Both the position numbers and the translations under genes were made by a program. DNA of 64,000 nucleotides from Prevotellaceae bacterium UBA4361 (GTDB lineage: Bacteria; Bacteroidota; Bacteroidia; Bacteroidales; Bacteroidaceae). The stretch covers positions 1-64,000 of the forward strand of contig DGSN01000007.1 in the NCBI GenBank assembly GCA_002393575.1, read 5' to 3'. This document shows positions 57,120 through 64,000 of this stretch, piece after piece (the first letter of the stretch is position 1; each line of letters begins with the position of its first letter). The notes beneath the pieces were generated by a model, which saw nothing but the letters and a program-made list of their open reading frames with translations, did no database searches and was not told the DNA's origin.

Positions 57120-57539
57120 TTAGAAGGTGTAGGTAATTTTTCCTGCACCGATTTGGAGTTGTTTTCCTGCCTTGTATTTCTTGGTGATGGAAACGACTTG
57201 CGAGACGAGTGCGAAGCCCATGCAGGTGTAACCGACGATTTTCAGTGCATCCTCTTTCTGGTCGAAGCCGATGGCTAATGTTGCTCCACCGACGGCTGCA
57301 CTGCCGAAAGCTACCCATTGCCAGTTGGCGGATGACTTGAGTGCTGTGCCAGCTGCAAAGATGGCGTTCTTGTTGGCTTCTACTTTCGCCATGCGTTCCT
57401 GATTGATTTTTTCCTTTTGGACTTTCTCGTTATAACCATTGGCAAGGGAATAGATGTCGTCTGGACGAGGGTTGTTGTTCTGTGCGGAGAGTGTGATGGT
57501 GATGCACAAGAGTGCTATCAGGGTGATTATTTTTTTCAT
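57120..57539 (-). CDS. Envelope protein with signal peptide (139 aa)
   Basis: Signal peptide MKKIITLIALLCITITLSAQ with a likely cleavage after SAQ; charged helical middle; then two hydrophobic segments (WVAFGSAAVGGATLAIGF, IVGYTCMGFALVSQVVSI) and a basic tail. It would be exported and inserted in the envelope, possibly for exclusion of other phages. R2 lies at its start codon. Confidence 0.6.
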   Translation of the reverse strand: MKKIITLIALLCITITLSAQNNNPRPDDIYSLANGYNEKVQKEKINQERMAKVEANKNAIFAAGTALKSSANWQWVAFGSAAVGGATLAIGFDQKEDALKIVGYTCMGFALVSQVVSITKKYKAGKQLQIGAGKITYTF

Positions 57540-57563
57540 GGGGTAATGGGGTTTATGGGGTTA
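57538..57563 (+). repeat. R2 at the start codon of the 139-aa gene
   Basis: CAT-GGGG-TAAT-GGGG-TTTAT-GGGG-TTAAT. Confidence 0.75.
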
Positions 57564-57573
57564 ATATGATTCG

Positions 57574-58260
57574 CTATGATTCTATTGCGGCAAGTTGTGT
57601 GTACTTGGAATCGAAGTGGAAATAGATAGGGTGCTCCTCGATGGTGTCGTAGTATTCACCTTTATAGGTTACAACCACTTGGCGGTAGTCTGCCTTCTTG
57701 ATAGCATCTGTTATCTTTTCCACCTTCGCCATGTAGGAACGAATGTCGTCAAACGATGCACCTTGGTTAGCTAAGTCTGCTATCACATCGTAAGCACACT
57801 GCATGATTTCTTCGCTGTTGTCCTCAAAGTTGTAGTCGTCTCCGAAGTCGTTGCTGGTGATGGTCATCGGTTCAGTGGCGGTGTCGCCACGATGCCAGAG
57901 TTTCCAACCTTCACGCAAATCAAGCCAGACAAGTGTCAGTCCGTTCTCACTTGCAATACGTTTTGCTTCTTCAAAGCCGCTGAATCCTGTGATTGCCTTA
58001 CGTAGATTCGATGGGTAACCATTGCGCGAGCTGGTTGTTTCAACGACTAACAAGTCATTCTCGTCTGCAATATCTTGCAAGGATTTTTCTTCTGCTTCCA
58101 CATAGTCGATGAAAGGGAAACGTTCCAAGAGGGTTTCAAAATCCTCTTCTGATGCTTCCACCTGCATCTTGTCATTACATACGAACGAAAGACCTTGTTC
58201 TTCGATAAAGGATTCCACTTCAGGAATGTCAAGGTTAATGGAATCGAATACTTTTTTCAT
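57574..58260 (-). CDS. Hypothetical acidic protein (228 aa)
   Basis: Acidic, mixed fold: MKKVFDSINLDIPEVESFIE, then a region LVWLDLREGWKLWHRGDTAT with a Trp pair, then acidic EDNSEEIMQCAYDVIADLAN. It could be a DNA-mimic or antirestriction type acidic protein; that is only a guess from charge. A strong TAACTTTG -7 box (- strand 58323-58316) lies about 56 bases before the start. Confidence 0.45.
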   Translation of the reverse strand: MKKVFDSINLDIPEVESFIEEQGLSFVCNDKMQVEASEEDFETLLERFPFIDYVEAEEKSLQDIADENDLLVVETTSSRNGYPSNLRKAITGFSGFEEAKRIASENGLTLVWLDLREGWKLWHRGDTATEPMTITSNDFGDDYNFEDNSEEIMQCAYDVIADLANQGASFDDIRSYMAKVEKITDAIKKADYRQVVVTYKGEYYDTIEEHPIYFHFDSKYTQLAAIES

Positions 58261-58380
58261 GATTCATGACTTAACCGTGTTGTCGAGGGCTGTTTTAGTT
58301 AGTGACTATCCCATGCAAAGTTACACGGGTTTCTTGGATTAACCTGCCGCACAAAATATGTTGTGCAGCAGGTTTTGAGA

Positions 58381-58560
58381 TTAGATGGATTTGCAATACT
58401 CGTTCATTTCGTTCCAGATGTCGTGCATCTTCTTCCAAAGTTCGATGTTCGGAGGGTTCTCTCCGTACTTTGCATAGTTGTTGACGAGTTCTTCACGGAT
58501 CGCATCTTTGAATTTAAAGATGGCGTGTCTGAGTTCTGCTTTCGTTGTTTTCTTTGCCAT
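58381..58560 (-). CDS. Small helical protein (59 aa)
   Basis: Reads MAKKTTKAELRHAIFKFKDA and continues to a terminus NEYCKSI; a basic N-terminus, then amphipathic helices with EELVNNYAKYGENPPNIELW. ATG and TAA in good context and codon use. Function unknown. Confidence 0.55.
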   Translation of the reverse strand: MAKKTTKAELRHAIFKFKDAIREELVNNYAKYGENPPNIELWKKMHDIWNEMNEYCKSI

Positions 58561-58630
58561 AGTCTTATACCTTATTATATTACAACTGATTTTGATTTTA
58601 TATCTACGGAGTTAAGGAGTAACGGAATTG

Positions 58631-58981
58631 TCAAGCTACCTTTCTGCAACGCTGGCGGCGCAAAGCAGAGAGCAAAACGCACAAACTTTCAGTATCAAGA
58701 CCTGAGTAATCATAACCATCATGCGCTGTGATACTAACACTTCTACCCCATTTCCAATGTTCTTCAATGCGAATGCCTGTCACACCATAGTCATGCCCGC
58801 CAAACGACACCTCGCAAACTTCATGTTCGCTCTCGAAAGTGCGCTCGCAAAATTGATTCGATGCTTTATAACGGTCATCGGTCTTAGCCCGCTGTCCTAT
58901 GATGTTCCACATTTCGTTAATCATAGCGCGGTTCATGTTGGCAATCTTTGCACTATAGTTTGGTTTTCTTTTTGTTCCCAT
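58631..58981 (-). CDS. Small protein (116 aa), start uncertain
   Basis: Start taken at 58981 (MGTKRKPNYSAKIANMNRAM); an in-frame ATG at 59014 would add 11 residues. Basic N-terminus, then FGGHDYGVTGIRIEEHWKWG and a Leu/Arg-rich C-terminus (CVLLSALRRQRCRKVA). Possibly nucleic-acid binding; no family recognised. Confidence 0.5.
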   Translation of the reverse strand: MGTKRKPNYSAKIANMNRAMINEMWNIIGQRAKTDDRYKASNQFCERTFESEHEVCEVSFGGHDYGVTGIRIEEHWKWGRSVSITAHDGYDYSGLDTESLCVLLSALRRQRCRKVA

Positions 58982-59027
58982 TGCGATTTTGAATTTTTGC
59001 TTTTCACTTATCACACCTTATTATATA

Positions 59028-59480
59028 TTAGGCATTAGCATCAACGGAGACTTCACCCCACCAAGTTCCAGATTGGTGAATCTTTTTATAGAAGAGGTTT
59101 GTCATTACCTGGTAGAAGTATGCGGACACTTCCATGTGCAGTTGTTGGTTCTCGATTTGGTAGAGGACCGAGCCAAAGAAGTGATACAGGCTCCATCGGA
59201 ACTGTTCCATGTTCATGGTGGCGTTCGTGTTGGTACCAATCTCATGTCCCAACACCCGATAGACTTCAAACATCTCATCGTATTCCTCTTCTTCGGGTTT
59301 GGTGTTTTCGTTGTAGCGTTCGTTAACGCTTTGCACGTTCTTCTTGTAGGCATCCATGAAGTTCTCTCGGATGTTTGCCAGGAAACGCGAGTGAAGCATG
59401 TCTTCGTCTTGTTCTGTGACGCCGTAGAGAAGTCCAGCTGCCTTCACATACTCAATCTTGTCAATAATAAAACAACTCAT
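59028..59480 (-). CDS. Hypothetical helical protein (150 aa)
   Basis: Starts MSCFIIDKIEYVKAAGLLYG. Mostly helical and acidic, with WSLYHFFGSVLYQIENQQLH and a C-terminal TNLFYKKIHQSGTWWGEV. It lies 105 bases after the methylase-helicase gene, on the same strand, so the two may be co-transcribed. Function unknown. Confidence 0.5.
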   Translation of the reverse strand: MSCFIIDKIEYVKAAGLLYGVTEQDEDMLHSRFLANIRENFMDAYKKNVQSVNERYNENTKPEEEEYDEMFEVYRVLGHEIGTNTNATMNMEQFRWSLYHFFGSVLYQIENQQLHMEVSAYFYQVMTNLFYKKIHQSGTWWGEVSVDANA

Positions 59481-59585
59481 ATTCAGCGCACCACTCAGGG
59501 CAGGTGCTACTCCCTTGTTAAGTTAGTTATCTTTGGATGGAGGTTTGCGGAATGTGTGAGTCATTCCGCAAACCGATGGTTGAGT

Positions 59586-62500
59586 TTAGTCCTCTTCCTC
59601 CGTGGACATCTCACGCTCTTGTGCATTGAGGGAGCTTGCGATTTTCTTGTCGAGTTGTGCAAGTTCATTGCGCAGCTTCTTCAGTTCGTCTTCCTTATGC
59701 CAAGGCTTGTTGATGATTGGAGTGAGTTCTTCGATGGATCGAGCCAGCTGAACGTTTTCCTCAGTCAGTTTGGCAATGAGTGCCGGAATCTTGGTGAGTG
59801 ACTGCTGTGGCTGACGTGCTGCATAGATAGGAGATATAGGCACGTTTCCGTTGTTGGTGCAGTAGTAAGTTGTTTCGCCACGAACAAACATACGAGTGAC
59901 GGTGTGTGTGTCTCCTGTTGAGTTGGTGACGGTTTCCGACTTGACTACGACAGGGAACTGCCCGTAGGAACCGATTGGGATGTAGGCTCCGTTGGTGTTG
60001 GCTTTCTCAACGTACTTGATGATGCGCTCACCCATTGACTTCTCGTCGGTCTCCTTACATCCGTCGATGCGGAGGATGGTTTCACCTTCCTTGCATGGAG
60101 GGATGGCATTCACGATGTCGAGGTCTCGCTGCATGGATGCTATGCGCTCTTCGTTGGTGTTGAGTTTCTCCTGCTTGGTGATTTGCTCCACGGCAGCCTC
60201 GTGCATGGTGCGCTGGTAGGTCTTGCGCTCCGCCATGAGTGCAGCCACCTTGCGTTCGAGCTTTGCGCGGTCCAACAGGTCGGTGTTGCCAGAGAGGATT
60301 GCCATGTATTCCGAGAAGTTCATTCCCGATTTCTCGTCCATTGCGCCCTCGTCGATGGTTCGTGTGGCGAGTGTGCCACTCTTCAGCTGGTGGATGAAGG
60401 TCTGCTTGAGGTGGAGGAGGTTAAATTTGTAGGAGTCGAGTGAGCGTTCCACGGCGTAGATGATGACGTCCACCTGATTGTTAGCGAACTGTTTTGCCAC
60501 GAGGTTTCCCTTGCGGACAGCACGTCCGTTTCGCTGTTCGAGGTCTGATGGTCGCCAAGGTGTGTCGAGGTGGTGTACTGCCACTGCCCGTTGCTGAGCG
60601 TTGACACCCGTGCCGAGCATGGACGTGGAGCCGAAGAGTACGCGAACCTTTCCCTCGTTCATCTGCTGAATGACTTTCGTTCTTGCCGCTTCACCCTTGC
60701 ATTCCTGGATGAACTTGATTTCGGAGCGTGGGATGCCATACTCCACTTCGAGTTTGTGACGGATTTCGTTGTAGATATTCCACTCGTCGTTGGAGTGCCA
60801 AGTGGAGAGGTCGGAAAACACGAACTGAGTTCCTTTCTGTTCCTCGTACTTGTGGTAATAGTGTGCTATCATCTGAGCGCAGTGTGATGCCTTGTTGTTC
60901 GGATCATCCTCGAAGATGGTTGGCTCAATCAAGCGCATGTCGAGTGCCATCTTGCGTGCTGCATCGGTAGCGATGAGCATCCTTGCCTTTTGTTGCTTGT
61001 CGGTGAGGAATGGACGATAGATGAGTGAGGAATTGCCACCCTTAGCGAATTTCATCAATCGTTCGATGAAGTCCTTCTGGTCTTCGGTCGGTGCGATGTT
61101 GTGAAGGATTTCTTTCTTGACAGGTCGGTCGATGCCTACATCCTCTGCCGTGCGGTAGTCCGTGATTTCGTTGTAGAAGGCAGCCAACTCGGGAACCTTG
61201 ATGAAGTAGCGGAAACGTTCCTTACTCTGAATCTCGTTGGTGATGGAGAATTCATATTCCGTACTCTTGCGAGTGAAGATGGCAGCCCATGCGTCGAAGC
61301 AGAAGATGTTCTGACGAGCGAGAGCACGAGGACGCATATACTTGAAGAGACAGAAGAGTTCGGTGAGCGAGTTGGTGATGGTCGTGCCGCTGAGGAAGGT
61401 GGCGCAGAGGTCTCTTTGCTTCTTGCGCTGAATGGTGCGGATGGCAATGAGCAAGTTGAATGCTCGTTGACTTCCCGTAGGGTTTCCGAGTCCAGCCACA
61501 CGCTCATGTCGAGTGGAGAACATGAGGTTCTTGAACTGATGGCTTTCGTCCACGAAGATGTGGTCGATGCCCATCATGGCGAAGTCTATAACATCATCCT
61601 TGCGATGGTTGATGTCGTACTCCAGCTTTGTCAGTTTGGCGTGCAGGTTCTCACGACGCTTCTCAAGTCCCTTGCGAATTTTGAACGAATCGCTGCCACC
61701 TGTTTCGAGGAAGTGGTAGAGAGCATCGTCGAGCTGTCGGAGTTCATCCTCGATGATGTCGCGCTGTACTTCGAGCGACTGAGGAATCTTGCCGAACTGC
61801 TCGTGTGACATGATGATGCAGTCATAGTCGTTGTTTTTGGCACGGCGGAAGAAGTCTGCTCTGTTGGCAGAGCTGTAGTCCTGTTCAGATGCGTAGAGGA
61901 TGCGAGCGTTAGGGTATGCAGTTTGGTAAGTCTCTGCAATGGCAGCGACGTTTGCCTTGAGTGCGATGATGATAGGTTTGTGAGCGATGCCGAGTCGGTG
62001 CATCTCGTGTGCCGTCATGCACATAATCAGCGTTTTGCCTGTTCCTACCTCATGGTCGCATATACCACCTTGATTCAGTTTGAGCATCCAAATGCAATCC
62101 TTTTGGGACTGATAGATTTGTCGGATGCCGTACTTCTCACCGAGTGCGTCGAGGTCGAGGTCTGGAAAAGTCTGATGCGAACCGTTGTAAGCAGGTCGCA
62201 CACAAGCATTGAAGCGTCGGTTGTAGGTGTCTTGTAGTTGGAGTTGGAAATCCACAGGCTGCCTGAAGAGCCATTGGCAGAAACCATCTCGAATTTCTTC
62301 TATCTTCGATGTGGCGAACTGGATACGCTCTTCGTCACGAACCATGATTTTCTTTCCGTTTGCGTCGTATTCTCCATTCCATTTCTTGATAGCAGGAATG
62401 GTGTTGTGGAGGGCATGAGTGAAGAGTTCGATACCGTCGTATGTGACATTCTCGCCTACCACGGCATACTCTGTATATATTCTCTCATTTCCCCATATAT

Positions 62501-64000
62501 TGAGGTTCACTTCGTACTGGTCGAGGTCGGGAGAGAACACCACCGAGATAGCCTTCTCCCTATCGCTGTGAACATTGAAGAAGTCCATTGCAAAATTCTC
62601 ATACACTTCTGGAGACATCCAGCGTTCGCCCAAGTTGAAGTCGAGGTCGGCGAAGAGGATGGGCGTGGGAGTGGCAGCGCGGAGTGCTTCCAACGACTCC
62701 TTGGCAAATCGTTCGTTCTCCTTTGCGACGTTTGGCATGATGGTCTCGATGCGGTCAGCCTTACTAATAACGTCGCCGCTGATAAACATTTCCTTGATTT
62801 CCCATTCGTTTTTGAGAGGGTTGAAGAAAATCTCGCCAGCGAGTTCCGAGAAGATTTCCTTCTCGCTCAGGTTGCTCACATCCTGCATATACCGAAGATT
62901 CACTTTGCCAAACTTGTTCAGCGATGCAGAGAGGGCTTCATGTGCATTGTCGAATGATGACTTCTCGTTGATGTCGAATGCCACTGGATGATGGAGGATG
63001 TCAGCCTTTACGAAGATGCCCGCTGTTTCTTGTAGTTCCAAAGCAAGAAGGTCAGATAGATTCTTGGAGCGTATGAAGGAACGATTACTGGGTTTGTTGA
63101 GTTGTCCGTATCGAGCAACAAACTGGTCGTAGAGACGATTCAGTTCGTCTCTCATTTCGGTGTTCTCCTGCTGTTGTTCCATCTCGTAGGCATAGAGCTT
63201 GTCGTATGCCTTCAGAATTTCTTGAAGTAATGACAGGCGCTCGTCCTCGTGGCGAGTCTTTTCCGTGGTAGGCTTCTGGGTCGTTGTCTTCGAAGTGGAT
63301 GCCGTCAGTTTGGCGAAGTTGTTGTTGAAGAGGGCAACGTTGATGTTCGTGGCGAAGTCGCGGCTTACCTGCTGAAAGAGGTCGGCAGCGATGCCGTTCA
63401 CACCACCCTCATGCTTGGTGACGAGTTGGAGCTTTCCGTACAGTCCTCGCTTCACTTCCTTGCTTGTGCAGATGTAATGCTCAGGGAAACACTCGAAGTA
63501 AGCGTTGCGAACAACCCCATCCGCATTGTCGGCTGAAGAAGTCAGCAACCATTCGTTTGCGGTGAGTTCTTCCTTGCCGAGTTCCTTCTGAAGAATCAGG
63601 AGGTCGGTTCCGACTTCAGTATCAGCGAAGAGGTTGTTGGGCAATCGTGTTGCCGACACGAGTCTTGCATTGCGGAAGATGTGGCGCACTTGTTCGATGT
63701 GAGTAAGGGAGTTGAGATAGCTTTGTGTGGTGAGGAAAGCAAGGACTCCACCGTTGCGAAGTGTGGAGACACCTTTCATCACGAAATAGCTATGCAGTGA
63801 GCGGCAAGCGTCCAATTCGACGGGTGAAGTGAACGATGGGTCAAACACTTTCACGTCAGCGAATGGGATGTTGCTTGCCGTGAGGTCGAATGTCTTCAAG
63901 TCGGAAGATGATATGGTCTGGAATCCTGCAATGCGTAGGTCTGTGTTAGGATAGAGCGCCTTTGTGACAAGAGCTGTCACTGCGTCAATCTCGTAAGCGA
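59586..64000 (-). CDS. Giant DNA methylase-SF2 helicase protein (partial, 5' end outside window)
   Basis: About 1470 residues are visible and the frame is open at the window end. The N-terminal AYEIDAVTALVTKALYPN is the SAM-side strand of N6-adenine methylases. The target-base motif reads SNIPF in place of the usual NPPY/F. A helicase of superfamily 2 follows: Walker A EVGTGKT (near residue 645), DESH box (near 809), helicase C-terminal motif QRNGRAVR (near 1148). It is similar in plan to DarB-type phage antirestriction proteins, which are ejected with the DNA or shield it. The C-terminus is coiled-coil (about 1380-1440). Confidence 0.8.
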   Translation of the reverse strand, partial: AYEIDAVTALVTKALYPNTDLRIAGFQTISSSDLKTFDLTASNIPFADVKVFDPSFTSPVELDACRSLHSYFVMKGVSTLRNGGVLAFLTTQSYLNSLTHIEQVRHIFRNARLVSATRLPNNLFADTEVGTDLLILQKELGKEELTANEWLLTSSADNADGVVRNAYFECFPEHYICTSKEVKRGLYGKLQLVTKHEGGVNGIAADLFQQVSRDFATNINVALFNNNFAKLTASTSKTTTQKPTTEKTRHEDERLSLLQEILKAYDKLYAYEMEQQQENTEMRDELNRLYDQFVARYGQLNKPSNRSFIRSKNLSDLLALELQETAGIFVKADILHHPVAFDINEKSSFDNAHEALSASLNKFGKVNLRYMQDVSNLSEKEIFSELAGEIFFNPLKNEWEIKEMFISGDVISKADRIETIMPNVAKENERFAKESLEALRAATPTPILFADLDFNLGERWMSPEVYENFAMDFFNVHSDREKAISVVFSPDLDQYEVNLNIWGNERIYTEYAVVGENVTYDGIELFTHALHNTIPAIKKWNGEYDANGKKIMVRDEERIQFATSKIEEIRDGFCQWLFRQPVDFQLQLQDTYNRRFNACVRPAYNGSHQTFPDLDLDALGEKYGIRQIYQSQKDCIWMLKLNQGGICDHEVGTGKTLIMCMTAHEMHRLGIAHKPIIIALKANVAAIAETYQTAYPNARILYASEQDYSSANRADFFRRAKNNDYDCIIMSHEQFGKIPQSLEVQRDIIEDELRQLDDALYHFLETGGSDSFKIRKGLEKRRENLHAKLTKLEYDINHRKDDVIDFAMMGIDHIFVDESHQFKNLMFSTRHERVAGLGNPTGSQRAFNLLIAIRTIQRKKQRDLCATFLSGTTITNSLTELFCLFKYMRPRALARQNIFCFDAWAAIFTRKSTEYEFSITNEIQSKERFRYFIKVPELAAFYNEITDYRTAEDVGIDRPVKKEILHNIAPTEDQKDFIERLMKFAKGGNSSLIYRPFLTDKQQKARMLIATDAARKMALDMRLIEPTIFEDDPNNKASHCAQMIAHYYHKYEEQKGTQFVFSDLSTWHSNDEWNIYNEIRHKLEVEYGIPRSEIKFIQECKGEAARTKVIQQMNEGKVRVLFGSTSMLGTGVNAQQRAVAVHHLDTPWRPSDLEQRNGRAVRKGNLVAKQFANNQVDVIIYAVERSLDSYKFNLLHLKQTFIHQLKSGTLATRTIDEGAMDEKSGMNFSEYMAILSGNTDLLDRAKLERKVAALMAERKTYQRTMHEAAVEQITKQEKLNTNEERIASMQRDLDIVNAIPPCKEGETILRIDGCKETDEKSMGERIIKYVEKANTNGAYIPIGSYGQFPVVVKSETVTNSTGDTHTVTRMFVRGETTYYCTNNGNVPISPIYAARQPQQSLTKIPALIAKLTEENVQLARSIEELTPIINKPWHKEDELKKLRNELAQLDKKIASSLNAQEREMSTEEED

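Noticed and set aside
1..64000. Recoded phage with TAG read as an amino acid
   Set aside because: TAG is the natural stop of several genes (1289, 8909, 15810, 55384), with the next start a few bases later at 8911.
1..64000. Integrase, attachment sites or insertion sequences
   Set aside because: No recombinase or transposase motif and no terminal inverted repeats with target duplications were seen in the window.

Overview
The window looks like part of a large tailed-phage genome or prophage infecting a Bacteroidales host (Prevotella or Bacteroides type). The reasons are: a portal, tape measure, tail-fibre and lysis set; promoters of the Bacteroidetes form (TTTG, about 19 bases, TAnnTTTG); start codons without Shine-Dalgarno sites; and many small phage proteins of Bacteroidales type. 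I saw no chromosomal housekeeping genes and no integrase. TAG is used as a normal stop, so this is not a recoded phage.

Layout. Bases 1-21225 (+ strand) hold the end of a probable major capsid protein, a second virion protein, and two giant fibre or tail proteins of 2167 and 2146 aa. A diversity-generating retroelement (DGR) follows: variable repeat VR at the 3' end of the second giant gene, avd, template repeat TR and reverse transcriptase. After it come a tail accessory gene and a lysis cassette (small membrane proteins, holin-like protein, M15 peptidase, membrane-anchored protein), ending at a strong terminator. Bases 21311-37431 (- strand) are a dense accessory operon of about 35 mostly small genes. 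Recognisable members are a DUF4406-like protein, a DUF3310-like protein, a radical SAM enzyme, an ASCH-like protein, a protein with a DnaJ-type zinc region, and a C5-cytosine methyltransferase. Its promoter at 37.6 kb faces a divergent one that drives a 218-aa putative regulator; operator-like palindromes lie in both promoter spacers. Bases 38387-42513 (- strand) carry two distal-tail genes. Bases 42837-55384 (+ strand) run from portal through connector and completion proteins to the tape measure. Bases 55543-64000 (- strand) hold small genes and a giant methylase-helicase cut by the window end.

The DGR is clear. TR (16412-16536) and VR (15671-15795) differ at 11 positions and every one is an adenine in TR. 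The TR is in frame with the reverse transcriptase ORF, and a long base-paired stem lies just before it.

Four non-coding systems may be new. (1) About 30 copies of a short palindromic element have stem arms that vary with compensatory changes, followed by a constant ACGGTGG or TACGGAGAAA tail. All copies seen point the same way whatever the direction of the genes, and two sit in frame inside the portal gene. (2) G-rich runs of the type GGGGTTAATGGGG directly abut the start codons of - strand genes. (3) A phage-specific promoter, TGTCC-N23-TAnnTTTG, occurs four times, on both strands, each time before structural genes. (4) A compact two-hairpin small RNA gene with its own promoter lies at about 47.25-47.34 kb.

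Calls rest on reading motifs by eye; no database or folding program was used.
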